A stretch of 64,000 bases of DNA. It comes from Talinum fruticosum. Taxonomy: Eukaryota > Streptophyta > Magnoliopsida > Caryophyllales > Talinaceae. Positions 1 to 11,225 of this stretch are shown piece by piece. The stretch spans positions 2,046,001 through 2,110,000 of the forward strand of contig JAITYX010000085.1 in NCBI GenBank assembly GCA_021018815.1. Reading direction: 5' to 3'. The notes under the pieces are model-generated. The model searched no databases. It worked only from the letters and a program-made list of their open reading frames with translations, and was not told where the DNA came from. Each line of letters begins with the position of its first letter. Within the stretch, counting starts at the first letter, position 1. The position numbers were made by a program, and so were the translations under genes.

Positions 1-1
1 T

Positions 2-2190
2 TCCTTCGACGAGTTTCTCTCTCAAGCCCGCAAGAATTCGCGCAATAATCTCAGGAATTACCGCAAGGAGCTCGAGGACGACCTCCACGATCTCGATGAT
101 AGCGGCGATCAAGATAATAGGGATGCTGGTGATGGGGATTTGAATGACTGGGATGTTAGATCTTCTATTGGCTTGGATTCCACTCTTGACAATGAGGTAT
201 TTTAATTTCTCTCTTTTTTTTTTTTGCTGTTTTCCCTTGTTGGGCCTTCCTCTTTTATGGGTTTTTCCTAGCTAAGGTGTAAGGCTGTGTATACATTGAG
301 CTTGCAGGTAGTAAAGGGATTTGTAGTTGTTCTGGTGGGCTGAAGTTTTGAGGGTTTATTATCATGGTCTTATATGGGTTAGTGGAAAATTGTTTGTGTG
401 ATTGTTCTTGTTTATGGTCATCTTATTGTGATTTTATTGATTTGTTTGGGAATTGAATTGGTATGTTCTTATGTGGGTTACTATTAGAAGTTGCATCTTT
501 ACCTATGCTGAAGCTTATCTAGGTCGATAGTTCGATTAAGACGTTAGGATGATGGTTTTGTGATATGTTGGCTACTATTGTGGACTCTGGAAACACTGGT
601 TTGGCATTCAAAGTTTTTAAGAAGAAAGAATTGGGAGATGATTCATGGTGGAACAACAATTGATAATTTTTTCTTTGGAGGGTGGGGGAGGGGTTTGTGA
701 GGAGCGGGGGTTGGTTTGTCATAGGGTGTTTCTTATGCTTTTCATGTGAATGGTGCTGGAGACAGGGTCAATTGGAAGAATGCAATCTAATTCTTTATTG
801 CTTATGTTTACTATTTCAAGTGTGTCGAGTTGAGTTTTGAAATGATGTTACATCTCGGCTCCCAATCCTGGAGGCTGTAGAAAGTATGTTATTGGACAAA
901 TCTGCATTGCTCTTGCCACCGGGGTTTTATTTTATGTCTGTGCTCTAGGAGAGGCTGGAAGTAATAATTGCACTGGCATAGAAATGATGTTTTTAATTTC
1001 ACTTTTGGTGCCCTTGGCTTCAAGATGATGTTATCCCTTCTGCTTTTGGTGTATGTTATTGTATTAAAACAAGTAAAGATTGTATCTGGCATTAATGACA
1101 GCAAAAAACCTAGTCTATATCTTGCCAAAGTAGGGTTTTGGAATATCCAAATCACAGCCTTACCTCAAATATTTTAGCTTGGCATTTGCAATTGCTAAAT
1201 TATGTCAATCAGCTTTTAGCTTCCTTTGTGTCCTTTTGCACTCAATATGTTTGTCGGTTCTTGCAGGAAGAAGAAGATACTTATGACAAAGTTGCCACAG
1301 GGAGGGAGAATGCCGGAGACCGATTGTATATGAGGGACATTATCGATAACCATGATTTGGATCTCACATCTCAGGATGACATCCCAGGAGCTGTTGGGAA
1401 CAGACGAAGGGATCCTCGTGCTAATCTGTGGGCTGCTAAGATTAGGCTGAAAGAAGATGATGCTGAAGCTGCAGCACAGACGGATCAATCTAAAGCTGAG
1501 CAGACTCCTCCCCAACAGCCTGAGAAGGAATATGCTCATTCGGAGGAAGATAGTGACAAGTTGAAGCCTATCTTGAAAAGGAAGGAGCAGGAAACTTCTT
1601 CAAAACCATCAAAACGTGTGAGGTTTGATCCTGGCTGCATAAATGCTAGTGAGACAGTTAGAGAAGTCTTGGGTGATGTAGCTTCTACAAAGGCTGTAAT
1701 CCAAGGTAATGGTTCAACAGTAGATGAGAAAGTATCTAGGGTTCCAGATTATATACAGAATCCTTCCAAATACACACGCTATAGTCTTGATTCTGTTGAT
1801 GAAATGAATGACAAATCAAATACTGGAGCCTTCATGGACTTCCTTAAGATGGTGAAGGGGTCAAAGAATGGAGAGTCGGTTTCTGAGCAGAATGATGCTC
1901 CCATGGAACTCCCTAAGTCGGTGACTTTTGTTCCAAAGAAAAAGTCAGATGCTATGAAATTGGATGGTATTGTTGATAATGGAACAACTCAAGAAAAACA
2001 AAGTGATACCAGGCATCCCTCTATGCAACCAACCTTGGTCGGTCTGTCAGCTGAGGAAGACCAAGAGACGGAAGCTGGTGATATGGAGATCGATGAGCCT
2101 GAAACAAGTGTGGAGCCTGATAAAGGCACCACCTTTAAGAAAATGGGTCGTCAGTATCGATCCAAGTCAAGGTCAGATGAAGAAGCCTAG
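2..2190 (+). CDS. TSSC4: TSSC4-like protein, 3' part (two exons, 5' end outside window)
   Basis: Two exons are visible: 2-196 (65 codons, phase 0, then GTATTT donor) and 1267-2190 (after TTCTTGCAG; stop TAG at 2188-2190), giving 372 residues of a longer protein. The joined protein is acidic and low in complexity. It carries the block VPDYIQNPSKYTRYSLDSVD (about residue 223 onward), which I recognise as the core of the TSSC4 family, and an upstream plant-conserved block around GRENAGDRLYMRD and KDPRAN-like RRDPRANLWAAKIRLKEDD. In animals TSSC4 is a nuclear factor associated with U5 snRNP and tri-snRNP assembly; the same role here is inference. A lysine/arginine-rich stretch (KPSKRVRF) could be a nuclear localisation signal. 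The 1070-bp intron is open in the exon-2 frame for its last 129 bases, so an intron-retaining ATG at 1138 is possible but unlikely to be the real start. The promoter and first exon(s) lie left of the window. Confidence 0.75.
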
Positions 2191-3000
2191 ATAGGCTGTG
2201 TTGCTATGCCGTCGTGCTTTGGCCGGGTAAAAGCTTACCCACTTCCCAGTTCCTACCCATTTTGGCCTGCATGGCAAATTTATGGCCCAAGCCTGATTCA
2301 TTGTAGTGTCAAAGTTTGTGAAAATATGAAGCTTCCTCTTGTGAACTGGAAGCAAGTTGATCAGATAGTTTTGGAGTTGTTTGAGGGTGCTGATAGCATA
2401 GTGGTAAATGTTTTGGCAAGGAACCTCTATCAGTACATCTTCCTCTTCTCTAATGCCCGTGAGTCATTGAACTGTTTTATGCTAGGCTTCAACCTTAGAC
2501 ATTGAACTGGAATTACGGGTTTGAGCAACTAAATGCAAGTTGTCTATGTATGCTTGGTTGACACTATGTTTTTCTGTTGTATTCGTTTTTAGCTGTAATG
2601 TTTTGAAATTTGTTCCTTGACCTTGACCTGCTGAAAGACATCAAGGAGCTTAGTAATGTAGCATATTCCTTCTCTCTACTGCTTTTATAATTATGATGCA
2701 ATGCAATGCAATGACAACATTTTCGAATTTCTAGCATTTCAAATTTCGAACATAGCCTATCATGCACCATTTGTTATAATCTTTCTGCGTGTCAGAAAAC
2801 TGGCTGGTTCTTGTTTGTAATTTGTAAAGTACTCTGTCAGAAATCACATTCAAGATATAATGTTCTGAGAGTTGGGGGTTTTGGTCTTGCTGCCAAGCAA
2901 TGTTGAATGAAACTCTAATGTTCTCGGAGGGGGCTTTAGTCTTGACCCCAAGCAAAGTTGAATGAAACCATGTGCTAGTAATTTAACTAACTTATGTGAT
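2191..3000 (+). other. 3' UTR and downstream spacer of the TSSC4-like gene
   Basis: No second gene is visible here. The sequence just after the stop is moderately balanced in base composition, as expected of a 3' UTR, and becomes AT-richer after about 2500. No canonical AATAAA is obvious. The open frame at 2206-2505 has no recognisable domain and is best read as UTR. Confidence 0.5.
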
Positions 3001-3399
3001 GCATATTAGGGGAGGACGCTTACAACCCAAGGCCTAAACAGCAAAAAGCTCAAAACAATAGGTAAAGCCAAGAAAAATGCAGACTCACAAAAGGCTTATC
3101 AGTGACTATAAACACTCTCTCCCTCAAACCAAAATTCAAATACAGAACGGAACTCACCAAATGCTACTGTAGAGGTAGAAATTACTGAAGCAAGGTCTGA
3201 AACAATAACACCAGATTCGTTGACGAAGGAGACTATCCAACAATAGGAGGAGGACCTTCGAGCAAGTTTGCAAGCTGGATAGATGCATTACGGAAATGTC
3301 GTAACTCAAATTCTTGGGCACAACAGGTAGAAGTTGCGGAAAGAGAAGGTACGAATGAATTCAAATCTAATCCCAATATGGGTTTCTCGTTAGACAATG

Positions 3400-4060
3400 T
3401 ATAACCGTTGGAGCACAATGGGTTGAAAATCCAGTGCATTGAATCTGATATTCAATCTGAAATCGACTATTGGGCATCATCCATAATTTGCTTTGTTGTT
3501 GGAGCGAACCCACTATTAAAAGCAATGGAAGGATTTTTCCAGAGGATCTTGGGTAATACAGGGTAATAGCTAAGGCCCAATGGGGTATTCATTGTGCGTT
3601 TCCATTCCGTTATGGAACGGGATGAGATATTAAAATAAAAAATTTGTCTACTTTGATAGAAAACCTGTCATGATTAAAGCGTGGGATATTGGGCAATCAG
3701 TTGAAAAGGAAGCAATTGGTAATATATCAATATGGACAACCTTCCCAAAATTGGACCTTAGATTTCGGAGTAGAGAAGGACTAAGAAAAATAGCCAGCTT
3801 AGTTGGTAAACCAATTGCAGCAGACAAAGCAACAAAAGAAAAATCCAAAACGCATTTTGCCAAACTATTAATAGAGATGGATATCAACAAATCCTTTCCT
3901 AAGTAAGTGACATTTATGGATGATAGAGGAAACCTGATCATTCAGGCAGTGGACTAGGAATGGAAGCCGATTAAATGCACACATTGCAATAAGTTTGGCC
4001 ACATTGAGGAGGAATACAGGAAGAAAATAAAGAAATTATAGAGAAGAAATGAGCCAGTTG
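3400..4060 (+). pseudogene. LINE ORF1 remnant: DUF4283 plus degenerate CCHC knuckle
   Basis: The frames around 3430-3650 contain the start of a DUF4283-like region (DYWASSIICFVVGANPLLKA, then GVFIVRFHS after a frame change). The frame from 3670 continues with ISIWTTFPKLDLRFRS and IASLVGKPIAADKATKEKS, a very typical DUF4283 ending. After a stop at 3904 a zinc knuckle follows, CTHCNKFGHIEEEY, in which the last metal-binding cysteine of the CCHC motif is tyrosine. In plant LINEs this protein binds element RNA. At least three frame breaks make it a pseudogene. Confidence 0.8.
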
Positions 4061-4195
4061 CAATGGAGAATGTTGAGGAAGGTATTGAGGCAAAGATGAC
4101 AAATCCTGAACCAGCACTCCCGACCCCGACCCGCCCGTTGCCATCCCTAGGCAGCAGTGCCATGGCACAAAGTAGTATGGCATGGGGGCACATCC

Positions 4196-4599
4196 CTAAA
4201 TGCTCATTTATTATGTGGATGCTAATCCATTAGAGGCTACCCACAAAAGATAGGCTTGCAAGATTTGGATTGCAGCATGAAACTATATGAAAGCTATGCA
4301 AGACAATAGATGAAACGGAAACTCATCTATTCTTCCAATGCAATTATGTCAAAACAGTGCTCGTCCAAGTGACAAATAACATTTTGCAATCTCAATTAAT
4401 ACTAGGGCATAACTGGCTACAAACACTCAATCAAATGCCAGAAGGCAGTAGCAAAAACAAACTGTGCACAACAATCTCGATAGTGGTATACACTTCCTGG
4501 CAGGAGAGGAACAAGAAATGCTTCACAAATGAAGAAAAAAGCTGGATAACTGTGAGCATTGAATGTGGGAGAATGCTTCTTAGCAAATATAGTGTATAG
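4196..4599 (+). pseudogene. LINE ORF2 C-terminal remnant (zf-RVT zinc-binding region)
   Basis: The frame beginning near 4230 reads RLPTKDRLARFGLQHETI, one stop, then ETHLFFQCNYVKTVL. This is the zinc-binding region found at the end of plant non-LTR reverse transcriptases (zf-RVT pattern: RLPTKDRL...F...C....ETxxHLFxxC). It continues to a stop at 4597-4599. It joins ORF1 sequence with no endonuclease or polymerase in between. Confidence 0.8.
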
Positions 4600-4699
4600 A
4601 AAACTCAAGTTAGCCTTAAAAGGGTCTCAAGAATATTATGTAAATGGATGCTTTTAAGAATGAATATAATAATGATTAACAACTTACCACAAAAAAAAA

Positions 4700-6030
4700 C
4701 AATTAGAGAAAAGCATGAGGAGTTTAAAAAAAGACAAAGAGGAGTAGAAACAAATTTACAAAAAAATAAAAATAAAACGAATGCTTAATAAATGGGATAG
4801 ATCTAAAGCTCATTTGCAATACAACTTGAGCACGACGCAAAGTCACCCTTGGGCTTTCTTCTTAATCCTTCTAAGATACAGAAGTACCACTTTAATTTGA
4901 CATATGATTCATCAAATTTGAAGCCCATTTACTTTGATAGACAGTAGGAACAAAACACGTATGAATTTAGACAAGCTGTCACTTTCACTTCACATGATCA
5001 CATATTCAAACTCACATATCTTCCAAGCATGCCCAATTTGGTCCCAATAAAAGTTACTAGAAAGATTAGAGAGTAAAAGTTATCTTTCATTATGAATACT
5101 TATAGGTCTTCAGTGGCCTAGTCGTTTGAGAGTAGTGCCCAAAGAGAGATTTGCAGTCTCAACTGATCAGCGCAGGACAGTTTTTTTGGAAAATGGCTCC
5201 CATTTGCACGTGACCACCTAAGTTAGCCCTTATTTCTTATAATGGCTTCAACGTTAACTCATTAAATACCTAAAATAAGTTTTTCCAGCTCCTAAGTCGT
5301 AATGTAGCCTGGATAACCAAGCACACAAAACCAGGTTTAGAGAAAAATAAAACGAGCAGTTTGACACTTTAACTTTGAGAGGCCATTTGGATGTGCAAAT
5401 GAGGACCTACTGACCTCAAAATTGCTTCATTGGAAATAACACTTCTTAAACTTAAACTTAGGATAATAAAACCAAGAGCACCGGCTTCAAGAGGCTCAAA
5501 TGCGTACCATGTGCACTGGACTGAACGGACGAATGGAGTGACTCAAGTATTCTACCCATATTTATTCTTTCCCAGGCATTTTGCCTCAGAATGAGTTTAG
5601 AAACTCTAAGTGACACTTCCCAAGTGATTAAAGAAAGAACCTACAAATGCATAGGAACTACCTTCAATTGTCTGCTCAAAATCATGCCATTGTTCTTCGG
5701 CAGTTTTCAACTTGAGCTCTTTCTTGATATCTTTGGAAATTTACGACATACTTTGAGCATTCAAAGGCTGGGTATGTTGGAAAATAAACATCTTCAAGGA
5801 TAGAATTTACATTTGAAGTGCTTGAGGCATTTGTATATATACATCATCATGTCAGAAGAAAGTTGCATGGACAAAATCTCTGCAGATATTTTCAGTTGTT
5901 ATGTTCTTATGTTGAGCTAGAGATACAAAAATTCAGCGAGAGGGGGTTCTAATATCATTAAAAAATTCGCACAGCTAAATCATCTAGAGTTTCAACAAAG
6001 TGAAAAATGCATCTGGTTCTCTGATATATG
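4700..6030. other. Intergenic spacer between LINE remnant and ENT 3' end
   Basis: AT-rich sequence without a convincing gene. At 5117-5127 the sequence TGGCCTAGTCG fits the RNA polymerase III box A consensus (TRGYNNARNNG), and about 25-30 bases on there is a weak box-B-like GATTTGCAGTCTC. This could be a decayed tRNA-derived SINE head, but no tail or target duplication is clear. The small open frame at 5591-5803 has no recognisable domain. Confidence 0.4.
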
Positions 6031-6034
6031 ATCC

Positions 6035-9000
6035 TCAAAAACTTGCATGGCCAATGAGCCACAACCAATCAAGGCAAACTCCAGAAAATATCCCACCTAG
6101 AAGGAAGACCACCAGCAGATTTCCCAGAGCGTTTTGCTCTGGCCCCTGTATTCATCAACACAAAAATTCTTAGTTTTCTCTTGGATACATAATCAGAAAA
6201 GGGAACATCAGCTTCCTCTGTCTCAAAATGGCTGTCCAAATTACGAAGTATAATGTTTTTCATTGAAATTAAGCCACAAGGGTTAGCTTTTATGCAATTA
6301 TTACTATGGAAAGAATTAGACAAACCTTGTAGCCCTTTGGAGCTGCAGTCATGACGCAAACAGTGAGATGGCCATTGGTTAAACCCAGCAAGGATGTAAG
6401 CATTATCATCCACCCTTGGTCTGCGTACTTTGCTGTAAAATAGAATGCCGGAATGAATAGAAGACGAGCTAGGACTGCGATCATTAGGCCAACTCGAGAT
6501 TCAAGCCTCGTGAAGTTTATAAGAGGAGTGTATCTTCCCACCAAGTCCCACACATTGTACATGGCCATCAAGACAAGAGCATACCTGAAGAAGAACCATT
6601 AGCTAATCTCGTCAGTATTTATTGTCTACATTGCTTTCCTTGTTTAGTTCTGCGTCTTTCATAGAGACTATATAGACTTACCATGGGCCTAGGCTGTGTG
6701 TTCCTGTGTTTTCATTTAAGAAACCAGGGAAAATTGACAATGTCAACACATAGATTAGGTACAGATCTAGTCCATAATCCCAGGTTTGACTCAGCAATTG
6801 CTTCAGGCTCTGTCGATCTTCAAATTTCGTGGTATCCTCACCCTGCAAAGCGCCAAAATCCGAGCATCAAGAAGCTGTTAAAATAGCCCTTGTAAAGGGG
6901 TCATTCGGTTACATTCCTTGTAAACGAAAAAAAGGGTAATTCGGTTTCATTAGTTTAAGCTCAGTTGATCAGAATGAGCCAATGAAATATGTCTTTGTGG
7001 TCCTGGTAGGTGAGGTGATCAGGTATATTGTAAAATTGTCCACAATCGGGCAATTTGGAGTCAGTTCAGTGTTGGTTACTTCTTTAGGTCAAAACTGGGT
7101 TCTCCATATTCCGAGTTTAAGTCCGGGTCATTTAAGTCAGATAATTGGGTAAACTCAGTTTCGCTGAGTGTAGTCAAAACTTTAAATTGTATTTGGAACA
7201 ACCATATATAGAAGCAAAACTTGCCTGGTGGATTCCAGCAGCAGCAAGATCAGCAGTGACAGTTTTTGATCCTTCTGAGGCGGCCTTCGATCGAAAGTAC
7301 TTGACAATGGGTATCTTGGGGAAATAAAATGCGTATAGAAAAATGCAAAGGAACTCGATGGCCGCCGAAATGGCCAAAAATAGTACTGCATAGACCAGGA
7401 ACTGTAGTTTAAGCCATGCTAAGAATAAACAGACAGAGCCAAAAGCAAAGATATCGACTATTGAGTATGACTTACGAGCACCCTTGCGCAGACCATCGTG
7501 AGATTTATCAAACGCTGCCCTTGTAACTAGTCTCAACCCAGAAGTTAATGCACCAGAAGCAGCCAAACCAGCAAAGAACGACTGCAAATTCACATTATAT
7601 AAGATTTTGTGGGCTTGACAAATTGGTCATTTCTTTTGAGTATCGATTAAGGTTATTTGCTGTCAGTCTATCCACGAACTTGTCTTGAAAACATAACTAG
7701 CATTAGTCAGGAAAACTTTCAACCTGCTTCAGTTTCTCATGAATTAACTTGTGTTTGGGTTAAAATCGGATTGCTTGATATTGGAGTATAGTTTGGGTCT
7801 AGTTTCTAGTTGTTTGTGTCATGGTGTGAAAAAGTAAATTTTGACAAAAATGTTATTGACTGAAATGAGAAAGAATTAACCACAAGAACCTACTTGCATG
7901 AACTCAGGCAACATGAAAGATAAGTCCCCGACCATTCCGCCTTGGACATGGGCATCTGCAACTCCAAAAGCAGCAACAAGAACACACAAACCGACGTAAG
8001 CCCAAACCCCTCCTTTGCCTGATGTTGCTAGATCTAACTGTCAAAAGAAAACATTTCAGTGACAAATATGGTCATTTTCCTGAACTCTTATAATCTGAAC
8101 AGACATTCAGATCAGAGATAACTTACCACAACACAGAGGAGAGTACTTGAGCAGAAAAGAATGTACCCAGCTATGTTTCGCTTCCTAGTATTGATCTTTG
8201 ATTCATTGTAAGTAAGTATTGCCGTTACTCCAACCGCAAAAGGTTGGTAGACCAGAGTGAGCACCCTTGAGGGATGGTAATTCTTCACATCAAGAGGAGG
8301 ACGAAACAGAAGTTTGTCAGAATCTTAGAAAACAAGAGGTGAAAATAACCCATACATGTTCCAAATCTCATCTGCTACATTAAGATGTGATCAATAACAT
8401 TGTAACAAGATATTGAAGTTGAACAATTAGTTTCTTGCAGGGAAAATGGATACGTGGGCTTCAAAGGGTATTCATTTCGAGGTAAGGATACAACTGGGGT
8501 TGGGTAATTTCGGATGTGATCGTATATGGGTATGTACTTAGTCTAGCTTATCTAGTAGGTCAGTAAAGAAAAGGCAATCCAAATATTAAGGTGAATTCTA
8601 AGTCGGTTATGTTAAGGTCAAAATCAGTTATCTAATCAGTTCCATTCAGTTGGATGGGGTCATTTTTTGTTCTCCATTCATGGTTAATATATATGTAAGT
8701 TACATTATTTCGAAGCTTCAATTCAAACGTGAAGGTGGAACTCATGCTGGTGATTTGTCATTAAGAATTCAAAATCATAGATGACAACAATCATTCACAA
8801 TAACGTAGTATGAGTTGTTATGACGTTTATGAGTTATGAACTGTTATAAAGATTGGTATAAACGTTGAATGAACGAGCCATAAACAGCCAAAGATACCAC
8901 TTTTTTTTTTTGGGTTGGGGGCGGGGGCGTTTAGATGAATGGTTACATACCGGAAAAACTTTGTAGTAATAATCACAAACGGTGAGCATACTGTTCCATG

Positions 9001-9840
9001 AGAGGAGAGACCCCATTCCAAGCAACCAGCATACTATCACTGCACTCTTCTTTCCCTGCTCATTAACCCAAAAACTCGTTCTATCAAGAGGTAATCTTTG
9101 ATTTCCAAAATCGTCTTGCTAAATTATTGTATATAATTACAGGAGTAACACTGAATACATTTGTTTTTCCACTACTCATCATCGACTATGGCTAGCATTA
9201 CGAGATTATTTGGATTGATTATTGTTATTTTTTAAAAATATATAATTGGTCAAGCCACTCCATATATTAAAGGTGTCATGACTAAATACTTATCTAGGTG
9301 TGAATGCCCTTTCGTAGGGAAGAGCTCATGAAAAGCACTAGATGATGATGAAAACATACTACTAAACTGTCATCTTTATACTATTTGTACCACTGGTAAA
9401 AATTCAGGTTCGGGTTTAAATTAGGTTGAAAAAATTGATAATCGTACGAAATTTTCCATCCGATATCTGGTTTTTTCGGATTGGACAATCGAATAAACAT
9501 AATAGATTCAAGTTAAAATTGGGTTCGGACATAAAAATAAGAAACTATTTGTTACAAACTCATATGTCATTTCTCTGTTTCCGTGAGGCAAACATTCAAG
9601 AAAAAAACCCTATAGTGCAATTACAGAAATAAGACTAAATATACGAGAGCGCGTTTCGCCACTGCATGTTATCAATTGTAGTTAACATCAGAACATAGAT
9701 TACGGTGACACTATTCGATATACCAAAGGTCTCATCAATTCGGAAACGCAAATTCAAACACCAATTGTGACGATTGGGTATTTGTTTAAACGTCTTACCT
9801 GTAATCGATCATGAGTGCCGTCTTGCTCACCAGTAGTCAT
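6035..9840 (-). CDS. ENT: Equilibrative nucleoside transporter (ENT/SLC29 family), 9 exons, intact
   Basis: Minus-strand exons in order: 9840-9799, 9055-8951, 8282-8127, 8037-7894, 7581-7476, 7385-7225, 6842-6682, 6584-6326, 6145-6035 (stop TGA at 6037-6035). They sum to 1245 bp, 414 residues, the usual length for plant ENT3/ENT7-type proteins. All phases close with no stop. Residues 20-40 hold the first membrane segment with LLGMGSLLSWN, the ENT hallmark. Later come the QPFAVG block, FGVADAHVQGGMVGDLSF, RKAASEGSK-like RSKAASEGSKTV in the large loop, and WDLVGRYTP with Asp305 and Arg309, the pair known to be essential in ENT transport. The C terminus has GPEQNALGNLLVVFLLGG. Plant members move nucleosides across the plasma membrane by proton symport. 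Eight introns: all donors read GT except that of exon 6, which is GCAAGT. The start was chosen for the MTTGEQDG opening and family-like length. It sits alone; no neighbour suggests a cluster. Confidence 0.93.
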
Positions 9841-10084
9841 GGCTGATTTCCCACGACAAAATTTTAAGTCTTAGAGTGTAATTAGCCTCAAACTATACCA
9901 AAAATTTGTGTCAGTTGATAGAGAAGTCTCAATGCAGTTACAAGTCAATGAAGAAGATATTGATTCGTAGACAGTGAAATTACGTAGCAAGAGAGAGATT
10001 TGCTCTGCTTAGAACTCTGGACTGAGAGACAGAGAGAGTTAATGGAAGAAAACGGATGAATTCGGAGTTTCTTTTATATTTATA
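9841..10084 (-). promoter_or_regulatory. ENT 5' UTR and TATA box
   Basis: Reading the minus strand upstream of the ENT start, TATAAATA occurs at 10084-10077. A start site about 30 bases downstream (near 10048) would give a 5' UTR of about 200 bases. The first part of that UTR is CT-rich on the coding strand (GA-rich on the plus strand, about 9990-10040), common in plant leaders. Confidence 0.6.
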
Positions 10085-10089
10085 CTCCT

Positions 10090-10577
10090 ATAAGATCAAT
10101 TTATTTTATCGAAACCTATATAAGATAAAGTTTTTGATTTAAAGAAATGGAAAAGAGATAAGAATCTGAATCCCGTGATGATAGGGTGACTTAGAATTCA
10201 ATAACAAACTAATTGCTGGGGAATCTCATTGTTTCTAAGAAAACGCTCCATGAATACCGGAGGTACTTTTTAACCATTATGTAGGTCAAATATGATAAAG
10301 TCCAACTAGACGCGACAAACTTGTAGTTTAGTTTGGGTACGGGTCTAGTTAAGTTCCGATTAGGTCATATTTTGGGTCATGATATGTACTCGGATGCTTT
10401 CAATTTGAGTCGATTGATATATTGGTTTCAATAAGCACTAATCTTGCAAAATGAAGTGACTTTGTTGTAAATTTTTGGTTGGTTAAGGTCAATTCAGATT
10501 TCTAATCCACTTTTATTTGGGACGTCGGTATGGGAATTCGTCTACATTCAGTTCAATATTTGGTCTTAGGTTAACTC
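10090..10577. other. Spacer between ENT promoter and copia element
   Basis: No gene. The sequence has repeated GGTC/GGGTC-flavoured words similar to those in ENT introns (about 6900-7140, 7740-7820, 8450-8660, 9400-9530). These suggest decayed copies of one repeat, but boundaries cannot be drawn. Confidence 0.35.
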
Positions 10578-11195
10578 TGTTGGGGTATTCCAAGAATCTA
10601 ATTAGCGAAATTGCATTTGGTTAGCCCGAGATAGCCTCCAAAAAGTCAAAGGACAACAAACATAAGTCTCGGGATGGAAAATAACAACCGCGTGCTGCTC
10701 GTGGTGGTCACTATGACTTGTGGTAGCCAACACGGGCAGCCATTATTGAAGGACATGGCCCATGTTGGTTGTGTTCTTCATGGTGGTGCAGTTTTGGCTT
10801 CCAGCAACAAACTCGAGTAGCTCTGTGTCAGCCGACACAACCTACGTTGATTGCAATTAGTGGTTATTATTATTCGGATTAAGATAAAATGGCTCATGCA
10901 ACGTCCCATGTGGATAGAATCGACATTTAACTGCATTTTATCGAGTTTTCTTTCTTCAAGGGCCTTCATATAAAAATCGTGAAGGGAGACAAATAAAAAA
11001 GACACAAACTTATCATCCTTGAGAGTGACTACGGCACTACCATGGATGAACTTTGAGAAATCTTGAACATTGCACGTATTTCATTAGCACTTTATCTATA
11101 AGATCATTTGTGGTACAATAAATAGGTCTTAAGGAAAGTGATTTCGTTAATGACTTGTTGATATATCCGAGTACTACATTCATACTTTCCAAACA
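10578..11195 (+). repeat. 5' LTR of copia copy 1
   Basis: It begins TGTTGGGGTATTCC and ends CCAAACA, that is TG...CA. It matches 17308-17925 along its length. TATAAAAA is at 10969-10976 and AATAAA at 11117-11122, a sensible U3-R arrangement. The next bases do not read TGG..., so no ordinary tRNA primer binding site follows. Confidence 0.92.
10969..10976 (+). promoter_or_regulatory. TATA box of the copia 5' LTR
   Basis: CATATAAAAATC lies about 225 bases before the LTR end. Transcription would start near 11000, which puts AATAAA (11117-11122) inside R. Confidence 0.6.
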
Positions 11196-11212
11196 ATCTT
11201 AAGACCTATTTA
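11119..11212 (+). repeat. 15-bp perfect inverted repeat across the LTR/leader junction
   Basis: TAAATAGGTCTTAAG (11119-11133, overlapping the AATAAA signal) is exactly complementary to CTTAAGACCTATTTA (11198-11212), which starts two bases after the LTR end. The loop is 64 bases. The second arm occupies the usual primer-binding-site position. The 3' LTR has the first arm with changes (AAATAGGTGTTAAG) and no second arm. Confidence 0.85.
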
Positions 11213-11225
11213 GTGGAAGATGCAA

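Larger units (their letters stand above)
3020..4699 (+). mobile_element. L1-type LINE remnant, internally deleted, with poly(A) tail
   Basis: An ORF1 (gag-like) remnant at the left is followed directly by the last part of ORF2 and then an A-run at 4690-4699. The 5' boundary is uncertain. Endonuclease and reverse transcriptase, normally several kilobases, are missing altogether, so this is a deletion derivative rather than a 5'-truncated copy. Several stops and frameshifts show it is old and inactive. No target duplication could be fixed. Confidence 0.8.

Noticed and set aside
1216..1539. 107-residue minus-strand frame
   Set aside because: Antisense shadow of TSSC4-like exon 2.
2206..2505. 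99-residue plus-strand frame after the TSSC4-like stop
   Set aside because: No domain; position and composition fit 3' UTR.
7174..7593. Continuous 139-residue minus-strand frame as a single ENT exon
   Set aside because: It spans a 90-base intron (7386-7475) whose length is a multiple of three. Family similarity (RKGA-LLFLAIS) and GTAAGT/TGCAG borders show it is spliced.
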